Below are positions 1 to 7,190 of a stretch of 19,910 bases of DNA, in pieces. The stretch covers positions 1 to 19,910 of the forward strand of contig CAYTWT010000065.1 in assembly GCA_964442185.1 (NCBI GenBank), given 5' to 3'. The notes under the pieces were generated by a model that saw only the letters and a program-made list of their open reading frames with translations, did not search any database and was not told where the DNA came from. Source of the stretch: CADEEV01 sp964442185 (GTDB lineage Bacteria; Acidobacteriota; Vicinamibacteria; Fen-336). The first letter of the stretch is position 1; each line of letters opens with the position of its first letter. The position numbers were made by a program, and so were the translations under genes.

Positions 1-32
1 CGATGACCGGGATTCGTGGCAAAGGCAGGCTC

Positions 33-2390
33 CTATTGCAACGCCTGGCACGCGGGGTTCACGTAGCCAAGCGCCTTCAGGTTCTCGCATTGCTCCGGCG
101 TCGGGCGCGACTCCTCGGCGGAACCGGTTCCGCGTCGTGCCAGGACGACCGTCCAGTTGTGCAGCATCTGCCGGAAGAAGGCCGCGCGCACGGGTTCGGC
201 CGGGGCCCGATTCCTGGTCTCGCCCGGGTCGGCCTGAAGGTCGAACAGCTCCTCTTCGCCGGTGCGCGTGTCGTAGATGAACTTGAAGCGCTCGTCGCGC
301 AGCGCATAGCGCGGCCGGTCCCACACCGTGCGCGAGAGCACGACCGGCTTGCCGGGGGCGCCGGCCACGACCGGCAGCAGGCTGCGACCTTCGAACTGCT
401 GATCGGATCCGCCGTCCCCCATCACGCCGAAGATCTCGGCGATCGTCGGCGCCAGGTCGATCAGATCCACGAGCGCGCCGTTGCGTGCGCCCGCAGGCCC
501 GGCGCCCTTCGGGAAGCGCACGATCAGCGGCACGCGCATGCTCGGCTCGTAGAGCTGCACGTTGTGGCCGATCCAGCCGTGCTCGAAGAGCCCCTCGCCG
601 TGGTCCGCCGCGACGATCACGACGGTCTTGTCCCAGAGCTGGCGGTCCTCGAGCGCCTGGCGCAGCACGCCCACCTCGTGATCCGCATAGGCGAGGTTGC
701 CGTCGTAGAGCCGCCCGAGGTGCTCGATCTCTCCGGGCAGCGGCGCGCGTCGCGCCTGGTTCAGGTCGCCAATCCAGTCCATCTCCTGGCGCATCGCCTT
801 CGGGATCGGGCCGTCGGGCCCGAAACGCGTGTCGAACGGCGGCTCGGGGTCGTACGGGAAATGCGGCTCGCGGAAGTGCAGGTAGAGAAAGAAGCGAGTG
901 TGCGAGCGCGCGTCGAGCCAGGGCGGAACCAGCTTCGCGAAGCCATCGGCGCGGCTGCCGAGGTCCTTGAAGATCTCGCGGAAATCGAGAAAGCCCTGCT
1001 CGAACCCGAAAGCCGTGCCGGCCACGGCATTCGCCACGAAGCCGCCCGTCGTGATGCCGCGTGCGCTCAACAGATCGGCCAGCGTGAGGCGACCCTTCGG
1101 GAGCCGCGCCGAGAACGAGACCGCGCTGTGGTGGCGATCGGGCGGCTGCGACGTCCACAACGAGGCCATCGCCCCGAGCGTGTAGACCGCCGGCGTGAAG
1201 GCCCGCTCGAACACGACGCCCTCGGCCGCGATCTTGTCGATCTCGGGCGTCGTAGCCCGCGGGTAGCCGTAGGCGCCGAACTCCTGGGCGCGCGCCGCGT
1301 CGAGAATGATCAGCGCCACGTTCTGGCCCGCGAGAGCCGTGCGCAATGCGTCGCCGCGCGCGTTGTCGGCGGCCGTGAAGAGCGGCCGCTCGAGGGCGGG
1401 GCCAGCGCTCTCGGCCAGGATCCGGGGAGCCACCCAACTGCCCCAGGCGAAGCGCCCCTCGGCGCCGCCACCGACGTGCAGCCCCAGGCGCACGATCTTG
1501 CCCGCCTCCGCGCCGAGCGGAAGCGTGACCTCCCGGGCTTCGGGGTCCTTGACGCCGAGCACGCGGCCCCACAACTCGCGCTCCGCCTGACCTTCCGCCT
1601 CGACGCTGACGCGGAACGAGACGCTGGCCGCGGCCGCACGCGCGGCGGGATCGAGCCGCGGCGTGAAGCGAAGCTCGGCCGCTTCCGGGACGCGGAAGGC
1701 GAAGCGCACCACGCTCGGGCCCACGGCATCGAGGCGCGGAATCCCCGCGACATCGGTCACCGAGAACGGCCGTGGCGCCTCGCGGCTCAGCAGGTCCTCG
1801 AGGGCCACGTCGCCTTGGCCGCCGACGCTGAGGCTGTAGAAGGCGGCCGCGAGACGACGCTGATCGGGGTTCGCGGGGTCCGCATCGGCCGGTGAGCCGG
1901 TGGCGGCGAACGTGAAGCGCAGACGATTGTCGCCCGCACGCTGGGCCGGCACCGGGAGCGGCAGCTGGTAGCGATGGCGGGTGTCGTTGAGCGTTAGCGT
2001 CGCGATGCGGACGCCATTGAGGCTCACCTCCGCGGTCTGCCCTTTCACGCTTGTGTAGGGAGCGATGTCGAGGAGCGCGAAGCGCGGCGCTGGCTTTGCC
2101 CAGGTGAACGAGAGCTCGGCCTCGCCGCCCGCCCAGATGAAGGGGTTGCCCGGATCCACTTCGGCCTCGCGGTAGAAGCCCGAGGCGAGACTTGGTTCGG
2201 CGGCCGGGGTGCCGAAGAGAATCATCTCGCGCCCGCACCAGCGCTCCGCGACGCCCACGCGCTGAGCGAGATCGACCACCACGACCTTTGGGACTCCATG
2301 GCAGCCGCCGGATTGGCACGCGACCAGGACGCCAAGGGCGAAGGCAGCGCGGCCCCGCGGGGCGCCCCTCGCGACGCGCTCGCGGCTCAT
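33..2390 (-). CDS. Sulfatase/alkaline-phosphatase-superfamily lipoprotein
   Basis: A predicted 785-residue envelope hydrolase. The start is the ATG at 2390, 10 bases after the metG stop; from it the first 25 residues form a lipoprotein signal with lipobox LVAC (Cys25). Residues about 50-340 look beta-rich and match no domain I can name; they may be a sandwich-like binding module. The catalytic domain runs from about 357. It opens with NVALIILDAAR (metal Asp364), contains GAYGYPRATTPEID, then VVIVAADHGEGLFEHG (DHG at 596-598) and GHNVQLYEPSMRVPLIVRFP, and ends with the usual sulfatase tail ELFDLQADPGETRN. The formylglycine motif C/S-x-P-x-R is absent. The aligned stretch reads TLGAMAS, with Thr404 where the nucleophile sits and Gly for Pro. 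It may therefore be a Thr-nucleophile phospho- or phosphoethanolamine-type hydrolase/transferase rather than a true sulfatase. It is the last gene of the radC-larC-metG run. The superfamily is certain; the substrate is unknown. Confidence 0.88.
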   Translation of the reverse strand: MSRERVARGAPRGRAAFALGVLVACQSGGCHGVPKVVVVDLAQRVGVAERWCGREMILFGTPAAEPSLASGFYREAEVDPGNPFIWAGGEAELSFTWAKPAPRFALLDIAPYTSVKGQTAEVSLNGVRIATLTLNDTRHRYQLPLPVPAQRAGDNRLRFTFAATGSPADADPANPDQRRLAAAFYSLSVGGQGDVALEDLLSREAPRPFSVTDVAGIPRLDAVGPSVVRFAFRVPEAAELRFTPRLDPAARAAAASVSFRVSVEAEGQAERELWGRVLGVKDPEAREVTLPLGAEAGKIVRLGLHVGGGAEGRFAWGSWVAPRILAESAGPALERPLFTAADNARGDALRTALAGQNVALIILDAARAQEFGAYGYPRATTPEIDKIAAEGVVFERAFTPAVYTLGAMASLWTSQPPDRHHSAVSFSARLPKGRLTLADLLSARGITTGGFVANAVAGTAFGFEQGFLDFREIFKDLGSRADGFAKLVPPWLDARSHTRFFLYLHFREPHFPYDPEPPFDTRFGPDGPIPKAMRQEMDWIGDLNQARRAPLPGEIEHLGRLYDGNLAYADHEVGVLRQALEDRQLWDKTVVIVAADHGEGLFEHGWIGHNVQLYEPSMRVPLIVRFPKGAGPAGARNGALVDLIDLAPTIAEIFGVMGDGGSDQQFEGRSLLPVVAGAPGKPVVLSRTVWDRPRYALRDERFKFIYDTRTGEEELFDLQADPGETRNRAPAEPVRAAFFRQMLHNWTVVLARRGTGSAEESRPTPEQCENLKALGYVNPACQALQ

Positions 2391-2400
2391 CCCGAGCGGC

Positions 2401-4365
2401 CTACTTGATCTTGGCGCCAGGGGCGACGTCCGCATCGAACGTGATGAGGACCGCCTTGCCAGAAGCGTCGGCCGCGAGCACCATGCCGTTCGACTCGACG
2501 CCCATCAGCTTCGCCGGCTTGAGGTTCGCGACGAGCGCGATCTTCTTGCCGACGAGCGCCTCGGGCGCATACGACTCGGCGATGCCGGCGACGACCTGCC
2601 GCTGCTCCGTGCCGAGGTCCACTTGCAGCTTGATCAGCTTCTTCGAGCCCGCGATCTTCTCCGCCGCGAGGATCTGCGCGACTCGTAGCTCGACCTTGGC
2701 GAAGTCGCTGATGTCGATCTTGTCCCCGGCAGGCGCGGGAACGAGAGGGGCCGCAGGCGGCGGGGAGGCGGGATCGGCTGCCGGTGGCGGCGGAACAGGC
2801 GGGTCGGTCACGGTGGGCTCCTTCTTGGTTCTCTCGAGGCGGGGGAACAGCGGCTCGACGACGCCCAGCGCGGCGCCGGGTTCGAGCCGGCCCCACGCGA
2901 GGTCTTCCGGTCCGGGCGCCGTGTCGGCAAGGCCGAGCATGGCGAGGATCCGCGAAGCCGCGCCCGGCATCACGGGCGAGATCAGAACGGCGATCCGGCG
3001 CACGTCCTCGAGCAGGCGATACAGAAAGTCGGCAAGCTCGGCGACCCGGGCCGGCTGCTTCGCGACCACCCATGGCGCAAAACCGACGATCGCGAGGTTG
3101 GCGGCGCTCACCTGTGTGCCGATCTCGGTGAGGGCCCCGCTGAAGTCCAGCGCCTCGTAGCGAGCCAGCACGCCGCCCAGCGGATCCTGCCCCGGAGCCT
3201 GCGCCGGTCGCGCCGGAATGCGTCCCTCGCAATACTTCTGCAGCATCGTGAGCGCTCGCGATACCAGGTTGCCCAGGTCGTTCGCGAGATCGGCGTTGTA
3301 GCGCGTCACGAACGCGGCGTCGGTGAAGTCCCAGTCGTGGCCGTAGACGCCCTCGCGCAGCAGGAAGTAGCGAGCGGCGTCGGACCCGTAGTCGGCGACG
3401 AGCGCGACGGGATCGATCACGTTGCCGGTGGTCTTGCTGAGCTTCTTGCCGTTCTTCGTGATGTGGCCTTGCACGAACTCCCGGGTCGGCACAGGCACCC
3501 CGGCGGCGTGCAGGATGGCCGGCCAGTAGAGGCAGTGGAAGCGGATGATGTCCTTGCCGATCAGGTGCATCCGCTCGCCGCTGCCGGCCCAATAATGACG
3601 ATACGGCTCCGCGTCGTCGGCGAAGCCGAGCGCCGTGATGTAGTTCGAAAGCGCGTCCACCCAGACGTAGAGCACGTGGTCGGGCTGCTCGGGGACCGGA
3701 ATCCCCCACTTCACGCGCGCGCGGCTGACGCTGAAGTCCCTGAGGCCCTGGGCCACGACGCCGAGCACCTCGTTCTTGCGCACCGCGGGCTCGATCCTGA
3801 GCCGATCGGCCTCGATCTCGGCCCGAAGCCACGATTCGTAGGCCGAGAGCCGGAAGAAGAAGTTCTCTTCCTCGGTCCACTCGCAGGGCAACTCGTGGTC
3901 GGGGCAGACATTGCCGGGCTGGCGCAGCTCTTCTTCGTCCTTGAACGCCTCGCAGCGCGGGCAATACCAGCCGGCGTACTTGTCGCGATACACCGCGTCG
4001 CGACCATCGGGCGTCTTCGCCTTGACCAGGCGCGCCCACAGCGCCAGCACGCCGCGCCGGTGAGAGTCCTCGGTGGTGCGGATGAAGCGGTCGTAGCGGA
4101 TCTCGTAGCGCTCCCACAGCTCGCGGAACTTCGCGGCGATCTGGTCGCAGTGCTGTTGTTCGGGGATGCCCTTGTCGCGAGCGATGCGCTCGATGTTCTG
4201 GCCGTGCTCGTCGGTGCCGGTCAGCAGGTACGCATCGTGACCCTGGAGCTTGCGGGCCCGTGTCAGGGCATCGGCCGCGATCGTGGTGTAGGCGTGGCCC
4301 ACGTGCGGGATGTCGTTGACGTAGTAGATCGGCGTCGAGACGAAGAAGCTGCGGCGCTCGGTCAT
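2401..4365 (-). CDS. metG: Methionyl-tRNA synthetase
   Basis: Class I aminoacyl-tRNA synthetase that charges tRNA-Met in the cytoplasm; 654 residues. The start is ATG 4365, giving MTERRSFFVSTPIYY and overlapping the larC stop as ATGA. The HIGH motif is HVGH (21-24), and the KMSKS loop is KLSKT (308-312) after GHITKNGK. The connective-peptide zinc site is CPRC (135,138) plus CPDH (154,157), a single Cys3-His site as in the Thermus enzyme. A Pro/Ala-rich linker at about 523-547 leads to a C-terminal EMAP-II/Arc1p-like tRNA-binding domain (548-654) starting at DISDFAKVELRVAQIL. The length is normal for the dimeric, tRNA-binding-domain type. It is co-transcribed and probably translationally coupled to larC; the lipoprotein sulfatase follows after 10 bases. 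Confidence 0.97.
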   Translation of the reverse strand: MTERRSFFVSTPIYYVNDIPHVGHAYTTIAADALTRARKLQGHDAYLLTGTDEHGQNIERIARDKGIPEQQHCDQIAAKFRELWERYEIRYDRFIRTTEDSHRRGVLALWARLVKAKTPDGRDAVYRDKYAGWYCPRCEAFKDEEELRQPGNVCPDHELPCEWTEEENFFFRLSAYESWLRAEIEADRLRIEPAVRKNEVLGVVAQGLRDFSVSRARVKWGIPVPEQPDHVLYVWVDALSNYITALGFADDAEPYRHYWAGSGERMHLIGKDIIRFHCLYWPAILHAAGVPVPTREFVQGHITKNGKKLSKTTGNVIDPVALVADYGSDAARYFLLREGVYGHDWDFTDAAFVTRYNADLANDLGNLVSRALTMLQKYCEGRIPARPAQAPGQDPLGGVLARYEALDFSGALTEIGTQVSAANLAIVGFAPWVVAKQPARVAELADFLYRLLEDVRRIAVLISPVMPGAASRILAMLGLADTAPGPEDLAWGRLEPGAALGVVEPLFPRLERTKKEPTVTDPPVPPPPAADPASPPPAAPLVPAPAGDKIDISDFAKVELRVAQILAAEKIAGSKKLIKLQVDLGTEQRQVVAGIAESYAPEALVGKKIALVANLKPAKLMGVESNGMVLAADASGKAVLITFDADVAPGAKIK

Positions 4366-5561
4366 GAGCGCTGCGCGGCCCGAGCGCGATGCGCCGTGAG
4401 GGCCGCGGCCCACACTTCCTTGGCCGGCACGCCGTGCCGCTCGGCCGCGCGCTGGCAATCGTCGAATTCAGGCTGGGCGTTCATCACCCGCTCGCCACGC
4501 CGGCCGATCTTCACGCCGATCGGGCCGTAGGCCGTCTCGACCGTGACCTGTTCGCGCGCCAGCACCGTACGCTCCCATTCCTGGTAGCGCACCCCGAGCG
4601 TCGTCGTCTCGCGGAAGAGCACGTCCAGGGTCGCCTCGCGCAGCGACGGCTCGGCCACGACGCTGACCAGCACGCCGGGCCGGCCCTTCTTCATCTGCAC
4701 TGCCGTGTAGTACGCGTCGAAGGCACCCGCGGCCAGCAGCCGATCGATGAGCGGCCCGAACAGTTGCGGCGACATGTCGTCGATCTCGGCCTCGATCACG
4801 AGGACGCGCTGGCCACTGCCGGCTTCCTCTTCGCCAACGATGAGGCGCAGCACGTTGGGACGGTCGTGAGAATCGCGGCTTCCCGCGCCGTGGCCGACAT
4901 GTTCGAGTTTGAGCGGCGGCAGGTGCCCATAAGCCGCGGCATAGCTGGTGACGAGCAGCGCTCCCGTCGGTGTCAGCAGCTCGCCCTCGCCCGCGCCGTA
5001 GCTCGGCACGCCCTTCACGAGCAGCGCCGTCGCGGGCGGCGGCACCGGGAAGGTGCCATGCGACATCGTGACGCTGCCGGTGCCGAGATTGAGTGGCGAG
5101 GACACGAAACGATCGGCGCGGAGCCAGCGCAAGCCCACCACTCCCCCGACCACGTCCACGATCGAGTCCACCGCGCCGACCTCGTGAAGGTGGACATCCT
5201 CAGGCTTCAGGCCATGGACTTCCGCCTCGGCGACGGCCAACCTGTGAAACAGTTCCGCCGCCTTGGCCTTGACCTCGGCGTCGAGCTGGCTCTTCTCGAG
5301 CAGCAACAGGATTTCCCTTAGCCCCCGCTGCGGCTCGCCGTGGCTGTGTGCGTGCGCAGGCGCGTCCACGATCACGTCGAGCTTGGTTGCATGCAGCCCC
5401 GCACGATGCACCCGCCTCGCCTCGAGCCGATAGCCCTGAAGCGGGAGCTTGGCCAGCTCTTCGCGGAGCGTCTCGATCGGCAGGCCCAGGTCCACGAGCG
5501 CGCCGAGCAGCATGTCTCCCGACGCGCCCGAGGCGCAGTCGAAATAGACGATTCGGCTCAC
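4362..5561 (-). CDS. larC: Nickel-pincer cofactor biosynthesis protein LarC
   Basis: LarC (formerly DUF111) inserts nickel, in a CTP-dependent reaction, into the pyridinium bis-thiocarboxylate mononucleotide to complete the nickel-pincer cofactor of lactate racemase and related enzymes. The 399-residue product is one continuous frame, whereas in Lactobacillus plantarum LarC is made by programmed frameshifting of two ORFs. Visible features are the N-terminal YFDCASGASGDMLLGAL, a His-rich segment HAHSHG (70-75), EDVHLHEVGAVDSIVD (121-136), and the C-terminal LarC2 part with EIDDMSPQ (259-266) and QMKKGRPG (289-296). Many LarC proteins have DDMNPE at the penultimate motif, so the Gln here is a small departure. 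The start is GTG at 5561, overlapping the radC stop as GTGA. No larB, larE or larA is in the window. Confidence 0.93.
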   Translation of the reverse strand: MSRIVYFDCASGASGDMLLGALVDLGLPIETLREELAKLPLQGYRLEARRVHRAGLHATKLDVIVDAPAHAHSHGEPQRGLREILLLLEKSQLDAEVKAKAAELFHRLAVAEAEVHGLKPEDVHLHEVGAVDSIVDVVGGVVGLRWLRADRFVSSPLNLGTGSVTMSHGTFPVPPPATALLVKGVPSYGAGEGELLTPTGALLVTSYAAAYGHLPPLKLEHVGHGAGSRDSHDRPNVLRLIVGEEEAGSGQRVLVIEAEIDDMSPQLFGPLIDRLLAAGAFDAYYTAVQMKKGRPGVLVSVVAEPSLREATLDVLFRETTTLGVRYQEWERTVLAREQVTVETAYGPIGVKIGRRGERVMNAQPEFDDCQRAAERHGVPAKEVWAAALTAHRARAAQRS

Positions 5562-6274
5562 AAGGCGCCCCGTTCCTTCAGGCTCACGAAACGGCCGGCG
5601 CCGAGGATCACGTGATCCAGCACCTCGATCCCGAGCAGCGTTCCGGCGGAAGCGAGGCGGCGGGTCAGCGCCAGATCCTCGGCCGAGGGCTCGGGATCGC
5701 CGGAAGGATGATTGTGGAAGAGCACGATCGCGGCGGCCCGGCTCGCGATCGCCTCCTGGAACACCTCGCGCGGATGCACCAGGCTCGAGGTCAGGCAGCC
5801 GACCGAGACCACCGCTTCCTTCTTGAGACGATGCCGGACGTCGAGGGCGAGCAGGCCGAAGGTCTCGACGGGCCGCGCCGCATAGCGCGGGAGCAGGAAG
5901 CGCGCGGCGTCTTCGGGGGTGTGGAAGGTGGGCTGCGAAGCCGTCCCTTCGGAAGCGAGCCGGCCGCCCATCTCGAGCGCGGCGAGAAGCCGGGTCGCCT
6001 TGGCTCGGCCGAGGCCGGGTTCCGCCTCCAGCTCCTCGAGCGAGCGGCCGGCCAGGGCCCGCAGGCCCGAAGCCAGCAGGCGTTCGGCCACATCCAGGGC
6101 CGAGGCCCCGGCCGAACCCGTGCCGAGCAGCAGTGCAACCAGCTCCCGATTCGAAAGCGCGGCCGCGCCGTGGCGCGCAAGGCGTTCACGGGGCCGCTCT
6201 TCGGGGGCGAGGTCCAGAACGCGCCGGGACCGGGGTCCCGCCGAAAGATCGTCGCTCAGAGTGGCACTTCCCAT
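5558..6274 (-). CDS. radC: RadC family JAMM-domain protein
   Basis: RadC/YicR-type protein of 238 residues. It begins with a helix-hairpin-helix region (about 80-100, EPGLGRAKATRLLAALE) and ends with the JAMM metalloprotease-like fold, motif HNHPSGDPEPSAED. That gives His187, His189, Ser197 and Asp200, with Glu137 in VETFGLLALD as the distal acid. The cellular role of this family is unsettled: the old DNA-repair link was withdrawn and most mobile copies sit near anti-restriction genes. The intact JAMM residues suggest a zinc enzyme. I chose ATG 6274; a TTG at 6286 (four residues longer) is the alternative, and it lies seven bases from the -10 box. It is the first gene of the radC-larC-metG-sulfatase unit. 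Confidence 0.93.
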   Translation of the reverse strand: MGSATLSDDLSAGPRSRRVLDLAPEERPRERLARHGAAALSNRELVALLLGTGSAGASALDVAERLLASGLRALAGRSLEELEAEPGLGRAKATRLLAALEMGGRLASEGTASQPTFHTPEDAARFLLPRYAARPVETFGLLALDVRHRLKKEAVVSVGCLTSSLVHPREVFQEAIASRAAAIVLFHNHPSGDPEPSAEDLALTRRLASAGTLLGIEVLDHVILGAGRFVSLKERGAL

Positions 6275-6293
6275 GGTCGCTCGCAAAACAACT

Positions 6294-6323
6294 AGCTTAT
6301 TCGCCCGGTCTCCGCGGCGTCAA
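6294..6323 (-). promoter_or_regulatory. Predicted sigma-70 promoter of the radC operon
   Basis: On the minus strand, TTGACG (6323-6318) and TAAGCT (6299-6294) are separated by 18 bases. The predicted transcription start is near 6287, about a dozen bases before the radC ATG. An alternative -10 is AATAAG at 6301-6296 with a 16-base spacer. The -35/-10 pair closely resembles the TTGACT-N18-TAAACT pair before the subtilase gene. The assignment rests on motif match and position only. Confidence 0.5.
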
Positions 6324-6335
6324 CAAACCGCGGCC

Positions 6336-6341
6336 TATAAT
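6336..6341 (+). promoter_or_regulatory. Consensus -10 box of the CPBP protease gene
   Basis: A perfect TATAAT lies nine bases before the GTG start at 6351, with no Shine-Dalgarno sequence between. Transcription would begin about three bases before the start codon, giving an almost leaderless mRNA. No convincing -35 hexamer is seen at 16-18 bases. It sits back to back with the radC promoter in a 76-base divergent gap. Confidence 0.5.
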
Positions 6342-6350
6342 GCCCGCCCC

Positions 6351-7181
6351 GTGAGCAAGGCGAGGTCCAAAGCGGCGCCCCAACTTCCGCCCTGGGCCGC
6401 GCCCGTGGTGGTGATCCTCGGCTACGCGCTGATGAACGCGGGCTCTTTGATGCTCCGCAACCTCGGCATGCGCCCGCTCCTCGTCGGCTCGGAGCTGCTC
6501 CTCGCCCTCCCCTCGCTGCTGGCGCTCGCACTCGCGCGCATCCCCGTCAGCGAGGGTCTCGGCATGCGTGGCCTGGACCGCAAGGCGACCGTCGTCTGCA
6601 TCGCGCTGGGCGTCGCCTTCTGGGCGGCCAGCCTGGGCCTCTTCGAGCTGCAGTACGGCGTGTGGAAGCCGCCGCCGGGATACCTCGAGGGCTTCGAGCG
6701 TCTTCACGATCTGCTCAAGCCGAGCGGCCCGCTCGACGCGGTTGTGTCGCTGGCGGCGATCGCCTTCGCTCCCGCCATCTGCGAGGAGATCGTGTTCCGC
6801 GGCGCCGCCCTGCCCGCACTTCTGCCCCGGCTGGGAGCGTGGGGCGCGGCGCTTGGCTCCGCCGCGCTGTTCGGCCTGATTCACGTCGATGCGGCCGGGG
6901 CCTCAGCCTCGTTCTACCGGGTGCCTTTCGCGTTCGTCGTGGGGCTGGGCCTGGCGGCGCTGCGGATCCGCAGCGGCAGCCTGTGGGCTTCGATACTGGC
7001 TCACGCTACGCTCAACGGGACCACGTTCTTCGCCGCTCCCCTCGCCCAGCCGACGAACGGCGTCCTGCCCGACCCTGAGCCGCTGCTCGGCGCGGGACTG
7101 CTCGTCGCAGGAGCGCTGACGGCTACCTGGCTCTTCGCGCAGCTCGAGGCTTCGTTGACTGGCTCCGAGCCGTCCACCTAA
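6351..7181 (+). CDS. CPBP-family intramembrane metalloprotease (CAAX-protease-like)
   Basis: A 276-residue polytopic membrane protein of the CPBP/Abi (type II CAAX protease, Rce1-like) family. The three family motifs are present: EExxxR as CEEIVFRG (Glu145, Glu146, Arg150), FxxxH as FGLIH (His178), and HxxxN as HATLN (His218, Asn222). Hydrophobic segments cover about 16-36, 43-62, 79-100, 128-143, 163-178, 191-207 and 244-263. These agree with a glutamate/histidine intramembrane protease active site. GTG 6351 is chosen because it sits just past the TATAAT box and before the first membrane helix; an in-frame ATG at 6273 would put that box inside the gene. Bacterial members act in peptide maturation or self-immunity, and the substrate here is unknown. 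The subtilase gene begins nine bases after its stop. Confidence 0.85.
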   Translation: MSKARSKAAPQLPPWAAPVVVILGYALMNAGSLMLRNLGMRPLLVGSELLLALPSLLALALARIPVSEGLGMRGLDRKATVVCIALGVAFWAASLGLFELQYGVWKPPPGYLEGFERLHDLLKPSGPLDAVVSLAAIAFAPAICEEIVFRGAALPALLPRLGAWGAALGSAALFGLIHVDAAGASASFYRVPFAFVVGLGLAALRIRSGSLWASILAHATLNGTTFFAAPLAQPTNGVLPDPEPLLGAGLLVAGALTATWLFAQLEASLTGSEPST

Positions 7182-7184
7182 ACT
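7155..7184 (+). promoter_or_regulatory. Predicted promoter of the subtilase-barrel pair
   Basis: TTGACT (7155-7160) and TAAACT (7179-7184) are separated by 18 bases. The -10 box begins with the TAA stop codon of the upstream CPBP gene. Six bases separate it from the ATG at 7191, so the mRNA would start at or next to the start codon. No ribosome-binding site is visible. This is the best -35/-10 match in the window besides that of the toxin-antitoxin module. Confidence 0.55.
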
Positions 7185-7190
7185 ACCCGC

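Noticed and set aside
3..1895. Long plus-strand reading frame opposite the sulfatase gene
   Set aside because: Its Arg/Ala/Gly-rich translation has no motif, and it mirrors a gene with clear catalytic motifs on the other strand; long antisense frames are expected at this GC content.
4362..5561. Programmed frameshift in larC as in Lactobacillus
   Set aside because: The reading frame is continuous for 399 codons through both LarC1 and LarC2 parts.
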